In this document: one piece after another, positions 47,801-55,270 of the stretch
Layout of the letters: every line of letters starts with the position of its first letter
Numbering within the stretch: position 1 is the first letter of the stretch
From: Kingdonia uniflora
Lineage: Eukaryota; Streptophyta; Magnoliopsida; Ranunculales; Circaeasteraceae
Assembly: GCA_014058105.1 (NCBI GenBank)
Contig: JACGCM010000750.1
Location: forward strand, 186,001 to 250,000
DNA length: 64,000 nt
Reading direction: 5' to 3'
Made by a program: the position numbers and the translations under genes
Notes under the pieces: generated by a model
Database searches by the model: none
The model's input: the letters and a program-made list of their open reading frames with translations, nothing else
Told to the model about the DNA's origin: nothing

Positions 47801-50464
47801 ATAAAGAGAAGTAAAGCTTGCAATAATTAAATATTGGAATATCAATATTTTCCTCCCCTTTTTATCTCACAGCTATTAATGACCCTTTTCAACATAAAAA
47901 ATCTTAAGTGGGCAGGCACCCTCTCAAAGTTTTCTAAAGAACGAAACCATGTCTAGCCATCACATACACATTCCAGCAAAGTTAAAATATTCTTAAAACG
48001 GCTTTGAAGCTCTTAATTTCTCAACTGTGGCAGCCACTGAAGTTACTAGGGTCCAGACGACTCCGTCTTCATCCCAAGAGTTATTGGAAATAGCAGAAAG
48101 ACTAATGCAGATTTCAGGCCTAAGCATATTTCATATATGTTTGTGGATACACTAGGTCCAGTTTGGACTATGTGGCATTATAAGAGTCATGCAAGTAGTG
48201 ATTAGCAAAATTGTTGAGTAATATACCACTACTATGCTAAGGGTCATGCCAGAAATAGGTGGAAGCCCCATTTCCTAGTACAGGTGCTTAGAGCATCTCC
48301 AGCAGTTAGTTTTTTGAGTGTGGGTTGGATTTTTTTTGTCAACTCACACTCAAAACTCAAACTTTAACCCTTTAAGCAGATGAAAAAAACGGGTTTGAGA
48401 AGCAACCACCAAGGGTTTTGTATTTTGAGATTTTTGTCTTCTTTATTGGAGTTGCTCTTATAGGTTCCAAGAAGAACTCGTAAAACTCACTCCCCTCTCT
48501 ATTTCTGGTTTATTTGAATTAGGGTTAAAATGTAATGCAATAAAAAATGATCAAAAGGATGTGTTTAGGGTTGAAAAATCTCAGGGGTTCCTTGGTGGTG
48601 AAATCATTTCCTCCAAGTTGAAGTATCAAAGGTTGAAGAATCTTACAAATCATTTCTATTTCAGTGGATTGAGATTTTTGATTTTCTGTATTTCCCAGTA
48701 AATTTCTTGCTTACAGTGAATCGAGAAGAGGGAGGGAGATTTGGGCCATCGTTGAAAGACTTTGTGAAAATGTTTTGGTATTAAGTCGCAGCGGACTTCT
48801 TGAGCCGCTTCATATTTTATGCTCCGCCACGCCAGCGTAATCTAAACCCAACGTAATCTAAACCCAACTGCTCGGAGGCTTGAGTTTGGGTTGGGTTTTT
48901 TTGGGGTCTGACAGGGTGGGCTAGATAACCCAAATGCTGGAGATGCTGTTAGTAAAGCTCTTGTCTGTAATGTTGCCCATGTACAAAATATTATTTTATC
49001 CTAAAGATGCTAAAGATGCTGCTATTTAGGGTAAAACTATAAAATCTTATTAAAAACATACCCTAGATTTACGGTTTGAGCAATTTCATATACACCCCAA
49101 AACTCTAAAAGCTCATCCCATCACACTATTTTAAGTTAATTACACCTCTTAAGACCTCCAAAGCTTCTCACTCTAGCTTAGTGATGAGAGAATAACAAAA
49201 TAAACCTTTTCGGAGTTATATAAGTTGGATTAGTCTCATCATCTCTAACTAAAACGAAACAAACAAAGCATGGGGGGCGGGGGGTGGAAAGAGTCTTACT
49301 GAAAGGTTTAAAAATTCTAGAAAGAGAGAGAAAGGCTAAAGGAGCAATAAGCAATAATGGGGTGAGTTACGTATTTAATTTATTTCTTAACTTAATTTTA
49401 TTTTGTAAAAAAGATGCGATGAGCTAATTAAAGAACGTGGTATATTTAAATTTCTCTTACATTTTTTTTTCTGACTAAACTACCCCTTTTAAGATAAATT
49501 TGTATTTTGTAGGGCTACCCCAAGAGTGTTCCCCAAGCCTGCAACGTATCAGAAGTTGTGCTTTTTAATCATAACCAAAAAGTGACATCTCTTCCCTGTG
49601 TTCTTTTCTTGCGTAAACGTGAACTTTATTCGTTCTTTTTTCCCTCTCTCCACCTCTCTATCACTATGCAACATTGACGGAATTCGTTGTACAATCAGGA
49701 AGTGCGGGAGTCTGTACCTGACAATATACATGTGTTTGTATCCATGTCTAGGTCTTAGGTTTAGATGTTACTGAATAAGGGTTGTGGTATGGCATTTTGT
49801 TTATTTCAGTAGGACTGCTAGTGGTACATTATTCTGTTTACTCTATTTTGCAATTCGTAAACCACAATTCCGTGCTCTAAAAGTTGATGCTATGTAGTTG
49901 TCGTGTCGTTTTTCCATGAATTAGATTCTTATGCAATAAATTTCTTTGTAACTGGGTTCTTCCTCGAGGGATTTTGTCTAGGGGAAATCCTAGCTTGTTT
50001 TCTTTGATTTGCTTCTCCTTTTCAGGCGTATGTTTTTCATGTTAATTTTATGTGGTTGATGCATGTTATGTTTTACGTACTTTATTTACCGAATTTCGGA
50101 TAAACTAAATTTACTTTATAATTTTTACATGCCATTAAGTAACTATCTGATTGCTTGTTTTCATGCAACCAAATTCTGGGATTTAAGATGGGATACACCG
50201 ACATTAGTCGCATGGGGAATATCAGACAAGTATCTGGCTGTTTTAGAAGCAGAAGAATTCCGAAAGGCAAATCCAGCTGCAGTCAAGCTAAATTTGATAG
50301 AAGGTGCAGGTCATATGCCACAAGAGGATTGGTAATTAAGTTCCCGGACCATCTCTTTTGTTTATTTTCACTATGTACATCATTATTTCTCTCCGAAAAC
50401 TTGACCATTGAAGTATTTACACAGGCCTGAGAAAGTTGTTTCCGCTCTAAGAGTATTCTGTTAG
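20809..50464 (+). CDS. Plastid-targeted alpha/beta-hydrolase-fold protein, 11 exons
   Basis: Coding exons are 20809-21084, 29992-30067, 30138-30223, 30317-30407, 30484-30560, 30650-30777, 38183-38254, 43289-43359, 43921-43996, 50188-50331 and 50425-50464. All introns are GT-AG and phases agree throughout, giving 378 codons plus TAG. Residues 1 to about 48 are Ser/Arg-rich without acids, like a chloroplast transit peptide. The fold shows the oxyanion-loop motif FLHGAPTQS (129-137), the elbow [11 protein letters not shown] (200-210), Asp331 in GISDKYL and His360 in [10 protein letters not shown]. The elbow Ser/Asp position is Ile205, so classical hydrolase chemistry is doubtful. I recall the same protein layout in an Arabidopsis alpha/beta-hydrolase-like protein of about 380 residues (At1g52510), which supports the model. 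Upstream in-frame Met codons exist from 20671; 20809 fits the transit peptide best. Four introns are swollen by transposons. Substrate unknown. Confidence 0.9.
21265..21520 (-). repeat. 3' LTR of the intron-1 copia element
   Basis: 256 bp, TGTGAATTTAAG to ACGTTATCA on the + strand. It matches 27136-27386 with a few substitutions and small indels. Next to it on the right, CTCCTCCTTAAGG is the complement of a purine tract. Confidence 0.92.
21521..22870 (-). pseudogene. Copia RT C-terminal half and RNase H
   Basis: On the - strand, right to left: [12 protein letters not shown] (near 22850) begins the RVT_2 domain, then [15 protein letters not shown], then [11 protein letters not shown]. These match the copia patterns W..AM..E..AL..N.TW, K.RLVAKGF.Q..G and QLDV.NAFL. 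Further left, [15 protein letters not shown] and [20 protein letters not shown] (21700-21640) with [15 protein letters not shown] mark the RNase H end. Stops and frameshifts occur throughout. The YVDD catalytic loop is no longer readable. Confidence 0.85.
23391..24741. mobile_element. Non-autonomous hAT element nested in the copia
   Basis: 1351 bp with terminal inverted repeats CAGGGGCAAAA / TTTTTCCCCTG. Flanks AAAACAAC (23383-23390) and GAAACAAT (24742-24749) match at 6 of 8 bases, consistent with an old hAT 8-bp duplication. The left end has the subterminal CCCGGGCTATAACCCGGGG. No transposase ORF was found. The internal part is T- and G-rich non-coding DNA with a repeated GCTTGTAGTTTGAATTTCTG (near 24430 and 24560). 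It separates the copia integrase from the RT linker, so it inserted after the copia. Confidence 0.82.
24846..25764 (-). pseudogene. Copia integrase (pre-integrase and catalytic core)
   Basis: Right to left on the - strand. The zinc-binding pre-integrase region shows [13 protein letters not shown] (near 25610). The core has [20 protein letters not shown] (second catalytic Asp) and GIEFLS. Next come [20 protein letters not shown], carrying the catalytic Glu (25190-25135), and [14 protein letters not shown]. These are the copia signatures RSDNG.EF and [14 protein letters not shown] frameshift near 25370-25540 breaks it. Confidence 0.88.
25786..27049 (-). pseudogene. Copia gag and protease
   Basis: Gag starts at an ATG at 27049 ([13 protein letters not shown]) and includes [19 protein letters not shown], the copia gag opening pattern (L.G.NY..W...M). 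A second block near 26660 fits the UBN2-type gag core ([14 protein letters not shown]). The protease keeps WIIDTG near 25985 in place of the usual W..DSGA..H. A stretch [19 protein letters not shown] follows. Multiple stops are present, and no CCHC knuckle is clearly readable. Confidence 0.8.
27136..27386 (-). repeat. 5' LTR of the intron-1 copia element
   Basis: 251 bp, TGTGAATTTAAG to ACGTTATCA on the + strand. It is preceded on the left by the primer-binding-site complement GCTCTGATACCA. Confidence 0.92.
27711..28489. mobile_element. Mutator-like MITE in intron 1 (about 0.78 kb)
   Basis: Long terminal inverted repeats of about 80 bp. The left end reads TTTGGTACCCCCAAGTTTC and the right end GAAACTTTAGGGTACCATT, with further matching blocks (CAAAAACTC; AAAGTTTTATTTCATAATGTACC against the GGGTACAAAATGC side). 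No ORF. The target-site duplication is not clear. Confidence 0.7.
28499..28695. repeat. 54-bp perfect direct repeat and short inverted repeat
   Basis: 28511-28564 and 28641-28694 are identical over 54 bp, beginning ACAGTACAAGAGTAATATTG. The DNA between them is bounded by the inverted pair TTTAGGCCTCAT (near 28499) and ATGAGGCCTAAA (near 28625). The second copy forms the left end of the MITE at 28660-29412. Confidence 0.85.
28660..29412. mobile_element. Mutator-like MITE in intron 1 (about 0.75 kb)
   Basis: Terminal inverted repeats of about 75 bp. The left end carries AACTCTCTCAGGAGCCAT and GACACGTGTCAAAGAGAG; the right end carries CTCTTTGACACATGTC and ATGGCTCAGGAGAGAGCT. No transposase ORF. 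Confidence 0.75.
29435..29856. mobile_element. Mutator-like MITE in intron 1 (about 0.42 kb)
   Basis: Terminal inverted repeats of about 70 bp. The left end has GGACAAATACTCC, CATATTTGAGAAACACCCCAC and ACTTCAGTCAAC; the right end has GTTGACTGCAGTC, GTGGGGTGTTTGTCAAATATG and GGTATTAGTC. No ORF. It ends about 135 bp before exon 2. Confidence 0.75.
31813..32249 (+). mobile_element. tRNA-derived SINE split by a TRIM-like LTR
   Basis: SINE sequence (head GGGCTCTTGTCCCAGTGGTGG; box-B-like GTGTGTTTGAAACCCC; GGTTACGGATCCCTATA; GGCTTGCC plus A-tail) is interrupted after the head by 298 bp of foreign DNA. Flanks AGTTTACTA (31804-31812) and AATTTACTA (32250-32258) look like its target-site duplication with one mismatch. 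Confidence 0.72.
31848..32145 (-). mobile_element. TRIM-like LTR remnant inside the SINE
   Basis: A full LTR of 266 bp (31880-32145; TGTTAGTGCC to CCTCGACA) is preceded by a short internal piece with the primer-site complement TGCTTTGATACCA and the first bases of a second LTR copy (TGTTAGTGCC at 31848). The 5-bp flanks are TGATC (31843-31847) and TGACC (32146-32150). The LTR contains two units of about 85 bp sharing ACCTAGTTGGGTTAGGCTAG. No coding capacity. Confidence 0.72.
32425..33234. repeat. 405-bp tandem duplication in intron 6
   Basis: Copy 1 is 32425-32829 and copy 2 is 32830-33234. Both start GTTAGAACTTAGAAG and end AACTACTACGTA. I see only two mismatches over 405 bp (CCAGGCC/CCAGGGC and TTTGATA/TTTGAAA), so the duplication is recent. 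Both copies include the CTATT target site and the first 16 bp of the LTR element that starts at 33219, although that element exists only once. Confidence 0.93.
33219..35423 (-). mobile_element. Non-autonomous LTR element with an unknown ORF
   Basis: LTRs lie at 33219-33513 (295 bp) and 35172-35423 (252 bp), both with ACGTACGCGGAAGCAAG and ending GATTCCTATCA. Target-site duplication CTATT is perfect (33214-33218 and 35424-35428). A primer-site complement GGCTCTGATACCA lies at 35156-35168, and the purine tract complement TCAACTTTCCCCTTT follows the left LTR. No gag, RT or integrase similarity. The inside is non-coding except for a - strand ORF at 34420-35016. Confidence 0.85.
34420..35016 (-). 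CDS. Unknown ORF carried by an LTR element
   Basis: A 198-codon frame starting [14 protein letters not shown]. The reading is open for about 25 further codons upstream (…[15 protein letters not shown]), so the true start may lie earlier or the frame may be a captured exon. The protein is polar and basic, with the blocks [20 protein letters not shown] and [20 protein letters not shown], then a Gly/Lys/Thr-rich tail. I do not recognise a domain. It shares the element's orientation, in the place normally used by gag. It could be a very diverged gag or a captured host gene piece. Confidence 0.4.
   Translation of the reverse strand: MQNWIKQRFEKDEGALLWREANEVWIPNCHGSQMFLCLKTHLTREAFQMLENFNIKKHRFRKSVGAEIDINDLKINHNGVPTERKVPCATDFVGRVGEDALESSRPWSHEGVAIMAREVHMIEVTNKKFQSKDNTTKSRKPWKEDGGFTGSITEIHWTSPIKGGTGNTVGFNGEVVDFTGCARATKPGREREGRQERG
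37281..38182. other. Rest of intron 6, no element seen
   Basis: Non-coding sequence with no clear terminal repeats or protein similarity, ending in the exon-7 acceptor CTTCCTTTCAG. Confidence 0.5.
38255..40539. other. Left part of intron 7, no element recognised
   Basis: Several open frames (for example + 38943-39362 and + 39698-39952) have no recognisable domain, no partner exons and ordinary intronic base composition. I do not call them genes. Confidence 0.45.
40540..42760 (-). pseudogene. 5'-truncated L1-type LINE in intron 7
   Basis: On the - strand the RT is readable from [22 protein letters not shown] sequence (near 42660), through [20 protein letters not shown] (near 42510), to the catalytic LLYADDFL (near 42350). 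A zinc-binding region follows ([15 protein letters not shown], near 41830). Then comes RNase [21 protein letters not shown] (near 41090), ending [18 protein letters not shown] (near 40700). The 3' tail meets A/T-runs at 40535-40570. Stops and frameshifts throughout. It is 5' truncated and antisense to the host gene. Confidence 0.87.
45746..46014. mobile_element. MITE with GAGCATCTC-type ends
   Basis: The left end is GAGCATCTCTAACAGATGGGTATCC; the right end is GAATACCCTTGTTGGATTGATC. They are imperfect inverted repeats over about 25 bp, of the family with GAGCATCTCCAACAG ends. It interrupts the LINE remnant. The target-site duplication is not clear. Confidence 0.6.
46175..47871 (+). mobile_element. 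Non-autonomous short-LTR retroelement
   Basis: LTRs of about 160 bp at 46175-46335 and 47713-47871 share TGTTGGAGTATAT, GTTAGTAATAGAAGTAGTTTAG and GGAATATCAATATTTTCCTCCCC. A primer-site-like ATAGTATAAGAGC follows the 5' LTR, and GTGAGGGGGAG (purine tract) precedes the 3' LTR. The interior of 1.4 kb has no coding similarity. It holds an array of CGAGTGATT-type motifs (46770-47250) and a 90-bp duplication near 47520-47690. A 5-bp target-site duplication is not evident. Confidence 0.8.
46765..47255. repeat. Dispersed (T/C)CGAGTGATT motif cluster
   Basis: More than ten copies of CTCGAGTGATT or close variants (CTAGTGATT, TAGAGTGATT, CAAGTGATC) occur within 490 bp of the short-LTR element. Spacing is irregular, so it is not a simple tandem array. 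Confidence 0.75.
48291..48948. mobile_element. Harbinger/Tourist-like MITE in intron 9
   Basis: 658 bp with terminal inverted repeats GAGCATCTCCAGCA / TGCTGGAGATGCTG and a TTA target-site duplication on both sides (48288-48290 and 48949-48951). TTA/TAA duplications and these ends fit PIF/Harbinger MITEs. No transposase ORF. Confidence 0.85.
48952..50187. other. Rest of intron 9, no element called
   Basis: AT-rich intron sequence leading to the exon-10 acceptor TGGGATTTAAG. A weak inverted relation between TTTAGGGTAAAAC (near 49027) and CTAAACTACCCCTTTT (near 49477) hints at another decayed MITE, but I could not establish it. Confidence 0.4.
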
Positions 50465-51305
50465 GCCTATATTCTGTAGTTGGGGCTTGTGCAGAATACA
50501 AATGAGTCGAGCGGTGTCTACTATGAATTCTAAAATCTGGTAATTTATCTTCCCTGAGTTATTTGCATTTGTCAATTAAACCAAGTTGAGAACATGAGAT
50601 ACATTTATAAAATTTTAAGATCTTTCACGTCTGCAATCGTTGGATATCGTACAGATATGTGTAATCGGTATTATTACTGTCTACCTTGATAACACTCTTA
50701 GACAAATAGGATCGCTCTTATTGGTCTGTGCATTCATTACTTTTTTCAACAGGAAAATGGACTACTGATCAGAACAAAATCATGCCAGCAGTACATGAGG
50801 GAGGCATATTGAAGATACTTTTAATCTGGAACTTAGAAAGAAAGAGTTGATCAATTATACTAGTAACGCAAGATCTCATGCCAGATGAGATGATATTTCT
50901 TTTATGTTTATAATTGTCATTTAGGTAGGTATGAATCGTATGATATATGTGAATACTCTAAAATTGGATGAGGATATGTTGGCTTATATATTGTCCGTTG
51001 CGATGACAAATTCACTTAAACCAGGTAATTGTTTCTGTGTGCTTTTACTGTACCTTCTTCCAAAATGGTCAGGAAACAATCCATTCACATTACAGAATTA
51101 TAACGTCACAAAATTGAACTCCAATTAGGCAATGACGGAAACAATCATAGTTGGGAAGTTGAGTGGCTACACCTTACTTATGACTAAATAAACGTATCCT
51201 TCCTGATGAAAGATCCAACTACACCACTGAAAGTATGAACATCAGCTGCTGCATACAAATTTTTCCAGATCAGTTACCTGGTAATTGCAAAGAACATTAT
51301 TTTCT

Positions 51306-51676
51306 TCCTAAGAGGATTTAGGGTCCTGTGGGTTAAGAAGGAATACCATATTGCAGCTTCTTTTTTGGCAGCATAGTATCTTCAGAAGAAGAAAAACATA
51401 AATGCTAGAGTTCTAGGTTAGGCCATTGGGCTCTTGGCAGAGTGGCGGTTGTGACCCTCCACGAGGAGTCGTGGGTTCCAAACCCATAGGGTTGGAAATT
51501 CGGGTTACGGATCCCTATAAACCGGCTTACCTTTCAAAAAAATAGAGTCCTAGCGTAGCCAACTGATCCTTCAGAGGATTTAGGGCCATGTGGTTCAGCA
51601 AGGAATAGCAGATTGCAGCTTCTTTTCGGCGGCATAGTTGAGCATAGCATCTTCAGGAAAAACATAAATACTAAGT
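51306..51676. repeat. Diverged 100-bp direct repeat flanking a SINE
   Basis: Blocks starting AGAGGATTTAGGG at 51311 and 51573 share TTGCAGCTTCTTTT, GGC(A/G)GCATAGT and AAAACATAAAT. The SINE at 51417-51542 lies between them. Two poly(T)-plus-GCAAA...CATATAAATACTATG units follow at 51675-51755. Confidence 0.75.
51417..51542 (+). mobile_element. tRNA-derived SINE with target-site duplication
   Basis: 126 bp, with a box-A-like GGCAGAGTGGCGG and a box-B-like GGGTTCCAAACCC promoter pair, then GGTTACGGATCCCTATAAA, CGGCTTACC and a short A-tail. The flanks TAGAGTTCTAG (51406-51416) and TAGAGTCCTAG (51543-51553) differ at one base. It lies downstream of the hydrolase gene, in the sense orientation. 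Confidence 0.85.
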
Positions 51677-51759
51677 TTTTTTTTTTTTTTTGCAAACCAT
51701 ATAAATACTATGCTTTTTTTTTTTTTTTTGCAAAGCACATAAATACTATGTTTTAGCTT

Positions 51760-53071
51760 AACTATACCATATATAGCTCCCATGCTTCTTCCGGTGAATA
51801 AGTAGAGCGGCAAAACCTCTACGACAAAATATTATTCAAGTCGTGTTTCAAATTTGTGCAAGGTCAAATGATGTTTTCTACCTTGCTACTTCGTTTATGT
51901 GCATCAAAAAATCTGAAACTCCGGACTCCCAATTGTTCTGTAGAATTTTAGAAAAGATGTGTTCGCCTGCTCGAATGATCGCAAATGATATTTAGAGCAT
52001 GCTCTCTCATAGGTGAATAAAAGTGGTGGATTACGGAAGAAGAAAATGCATGTACCCCTGACCGAACACTGATGGAAATGTGCAATGAATTGATGTCCAA
52101 GAGGGTTGTAGTAGTCAGAAGCCAAAGGTTAGCAAGTCAGCATGGTGCATACACAGTAAAGGTGATAACAATATGGCATCATATCGCATATCTATTTTAC
52201 CCCAAACCCAGAATTGCAATACTTTCATTGCCAGATTCCATCCCTTTCCATCCTATTTGATAATTTAGCACATATGCATGTGCAGGTATACTTTATATAC
52301 GTGCATCAGGCAAGGTATTACCTGATCTCCCAACAGATTGCCAATCAATAAAATGTGTAATTAGTGCTCCATCACATATCAAATTTAATTACCTCAGTTA
52401 GGGGAAGAGGAAAGGTAGCATATTATATGCTAATAACCACTCAATATTAACACAATTTTGTGATACCTACAGTATTAACCTTTCCTATATTAACGCCTCC
52501 TAAGTAATAACTAATAACCCCTCCATGATCGAAACTAAGAAACCTAAGGTCGTTCTTGATATTGATACATATATTATCCGCATTTACAGTTTCTTTAAAG
52601 TTGCAATGCAAAACATATTGTGTTTATTGGATCTTTATGTTTATTGTATCTTTCAAACAAATCACATTCAATTTTAATAACAACATAACACCAATAAGAT
52701 GCAAATAATGTAACAAAGATTCCGAAAACCTTTAATTAACCAATTAACTACAGATCAGAGATTCAATTATCTCTAAAGAGCTAGTTAGCAATCATCTAAC
52801 CATCAAACTGCAACTATAAACTTTAACAACTATCATAAAATACAAGTACATAAGAGAAAGAAAAAGAGCTGTATCAACAGGAAACATCGGAGCTGAAATA
52901 AGAAGATTCATATCAAAACCAAAATTTGATAACAAAATCATTCCAAGTTTGTTTCATCAAAACAGTACAATACAATTAAACACACGAGAAGGGCTAATAC
53001 AATAAAAGATAACCCAATAGAAAACAACTAAAACATAGTCCTTGCTAATAAACATTGGAAGTTACTGAAAT
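51760..53071. other. Intergenic region between hydrolase and CCT4
   Basis: The two genes converge here, so this stretch holds both 3' flanks. The CCT4 3' UTR must lie directly left of 53072. No further gene, RNA or clear element was recognised; small ORFs here lack any supporting feature. Confidence 0.5.
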
Positions 53072-54676
53072 CTACCTCACAGTGACAATGTCATCAATCT
53101 TCAAAATCATTCGTACGCACTCTGTCGCAAGTGTAATTGCGCTAGTACTCACAAGCAGCGGCTGGATCACGTTCTCCTCCAAGATGTTTGTGATCTGCCC
53201 TTTCCTAACATTAATCCCAGCATTGATCTCACCTTGTGCATGACGATTCCTAAGTTCAGTAACAATAGCTAGCGGGTTAAGACCCGCATTTTCAGCTAAT
53301 GTATAAGGAATAACTTCAAGGGCCTCCGCAAACGACCTAATACAATAACTCTCCATCCCTTGCAAGACCTTAGCCCAAGCACCAAGCTGCCTCGACAACT
53401 CAATCTCCGGTGCACCTCCACCCGCAATCAAAAACTTCTTGTTCACCAAACATCTAATAACACACAACGCATCATGCAAACTCCTCTCAGCCTCATCAAG
53501 AACCAATTGATTCGAACCCCTAACAAGCACCGTAGTCGTCCTCCCCATATCTTTAATCCCCGAAATCTTCACAATTTTCCCACCGTCACCAAGCGAAACC
53601 TCTTCAACACAATCGGCACGCCCCAACTTCTCCTCGCGAAAATGCTCTATATTCGCAATCGGCAAACAATTCAAAGTCTTGGTAATGAACTCAATATCAT
53701 CCCTCTCCACATCCTTAACCACCAAAATCTTCGCCTTCGCTAAATAATGCAACGAAAGATCAGTCACCGCATCCCTCAAGATACTCTTCTGAATAAGCAA
53801 AACATTACACCCCGTTGCCTTAATCTTCTTAATCATACCCAAAATGTAATTCCTCTCCTCCTTCAAAATCCTATCCATCTGGGTATAATCCGAAACCACA
53901 ATACTCTGTTCAATATCAGTCTTCGGTGGCGAAATCTGAAACTGAATAACCCCCACTTTTGCATTCTCAACTCTTGTTAACCCACCGGAAGAATGACTAA
54001 CTTTCTTATCAAAAACCAATCCATTAACCAACTCAGTATCATCAACAGTTCCCCCTAATTTCTTAACAATCCTAACATCCCTAAGATCAACCAACTCTGG
54101 TTTCACTGGGTCAATCACAGAAAGTACTGCATCTACCGCCAGCGGCGCCAACAATTTCGAATACTGACTAACAACTTTACTATTCAACGAAGTACTTGCC
54201 GACTTAACCAACGAATCCCGATCCGTTAGCTCAACAGGGAAAGCCATAGCAGTCAAAATATCCACCGCTTTGGTCGATGCCTTATGCAACGAATCGGAAA
54301 TCACCGTGGGATGAATTCCATTATTAAGCAAAATTAAACATTGTTTAAGAAGCGCACCTGCAATTACAACCACAGTGGTAGTCCCATCCCCCGCGACGAT
54401 ATCTTGCGACTTTGATAGTTCAACGAGCATCTTCGCTGCGGGTTGAAGAACCTCCATCTTGTTGAGGATCGTTGCTCCATCGTTTGTTATGATTACTTCA
54501 CCTGATGCGGTTGAGATCATCTTGTCCATGCCTTTGGGGCCGAGACTTGTGCGGACGGCATCAGCGATGGAGCGAGCGGAGATGATGTTGGCTTGACGGA
54601 TGTCGTCTTTGCGCTTGTTGTCTACGTAGCTCTCTGTTTTGGAGGATCGATGGGGCTGGACGGCGGGAGACGCCAT
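53072..54676 (-). CDS. CCT4: T-complex protein 1 subunit delta (CCT4)
   Basis: An uninterrupted frame of 534 codons encodes the delta subunit of the cytosolic TRiC/CCT chaperonin, an ATP-driven double-ring complex that folds actin, tubulin and other proteins. The group II chaperonin signatures are present: [11 protein letters not shown] (residues 44-54), then [12 protein letters not shown] (60-71), the ATP-site GDGTTTVVV (97-105, with the catalytic-loop Asp in GDGTT), and late in the chain the AGGGAPE block (about 420) with [11 protein letters not shown]. Length fits the family (about 530-540). The start [20 protein letters not shown] is the expected short N-terminal tail of plant CCT4. The coding region has no intron, and I see no frameshift or missing key residue. 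It is convergent with the hydrolase gene and bounded on the other side by retrotransposon DNA about 600 bp from its start codon. Confidence 0.97.
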   Translation of the reverse strand: MASPAVQPHRSSKTESYVDNKRKDDIRQANIISARSIADAVRTSLGPKGMDKMISTASGEVIITNDGATILNKMEVLQPAAKMLVELSKSQDIVAGDGTTTVVVIAGALLKQCLILLNNGIHPTVISDSLHKASTKAVDILTAMAFPVELTDRDSLVKSASTSLNSKVVSQYSKLLAPLAVDAVLSVIDPVKPELVDLRDVRIVKKLGGTVDDTELVNGLVFDKKVSHSSGGLTRVENAKVGVIQFQISPPKTDIEQSIVVSDYTQMDRILKEERNYILGMIKKIKATGCNVLLIQKSILRDAVTDLSLHYLAKAKILVVKDVERDDIEFITKTLNCLPIANIEHFREEKLGRADCVEEVSLGDGGKIVKISGIKDMGRTTTVLVRGSNQLVLDEAERSLHDALCVIRCLVNKKFLIAGGGAPEIELSRQLGAWAKVLQGMESYCIRSFAEALEVIPYTLAENAGLNPLAIVTELRNRHAQGEINAGINVRKGQITNILEENVIQPLLVSTSAITLATECVRMILKIDDIVTVR

Positions 54677-55075
54677 TAGAGATGTAGATCGGAGAGCGTG
54701 AGAGTGATGGGGAAGAAATATTGTGTTGGGGGTGGGATGGTTGATTAGGGCATAAAGTGGAGCGGGTTTTGGATTGGAACCTATGCCTATCCGGGTTTAG
54801 ACTAGACTAGAGTATGGAGCAGGTTTGGATACTAGTAGTATATAGTGTTGTTGATGCGGATTACGGATAGAACGACTGGAAATGGTGCTGCAGGGTCGCG
54901 TCGACCGTGTTTGTTATAATTCGGAGTTGGGTTTTTGTTTTCGTCTTTTGTTTTTTCTTTTTTTTGTGGAGGGCAAGCTCAGGTTGAAAGCAGATCTCCC
55001 TCCTCTATTAAAAAAAAAAACCTGGAAGAATGTACAAAAGAGGACCTCACTATAGATGGGAGGCCCTAAAAAGGC

Positions 55076-55106
<31 letters not shown>

Positions 55107-55270
55107 ACAAAGGAAAATCTATACAGATTGTACACAAGCTGCAATCTAAGGTTTGGATTTCTAAGAGCATCAGCAGCAGGCTGGCTAAGTTAGCGAGCCA
55201 CGTGGGCGTTGTAGTAACTTATTTCCAATACTCGACCTAAACCCAGATTTCGACCTTCAGCCCGATTGGA
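54677..55270. other. CCT4 upstream flank with decayed repeat DNA
   Basis: The CCT4 promoter and 5' UTR should lie in the first few hundred bases left of the retroelement. CTCTCACGCTCTCCGATC directly precedes the start codon on the - strand, a typical pyrimidine-rich leader. From 54950 to 55110 there are A- and T-runs and CTCTATTAAAAAAAAA, like a LINE 3' tail. GAGCATCAGCAGCAGG at 55164 resembles a MITE end. No TATA box can be assigned confidently. Confidence 0.45.

Larger units (their letters stand above)
45000..48100 (-). pseudogene. LINE 3' remnant in intron 9, split by two elements
   Basis: - strand pieces of a LINE end. The right piece (48000-47880) reads [15 protein letters not shown], resembling the region before the RT-linked zinc motif. 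The middle piece (46165-46030) has [20 protein letters not shown], matching C..C....E...HLF..C. The left pieces (45740-45010) read [16 protein letters not shown] and an RNase H-like tail with [18 protein letters not shown]. It is broken by the LTR element at 46175-47871 and a MITE at 45746-46014. Confidence 0.62.

Noticed and set aside
49027..49490. Possible further MITE in intron 9
   Set aside because: The inverted match (GGGTAAAAC against ACTACCCC) is short, and no target-site duplication was found.
51428..51500. Possible tRNA gene (box A and box B spacing)
   Set aside because: The sequence lacks a foldable cloverleaf and has an extended tail, A-run and target-site duplication, so it is a tRNA-derived SINE.
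53360..53980. Open frames on the + strand (127 and 77 codons) inside CCT4
   Set aside because: They are mirror frames of the intact CCT4 coding sequence on the - strand, with no similarity of their own.
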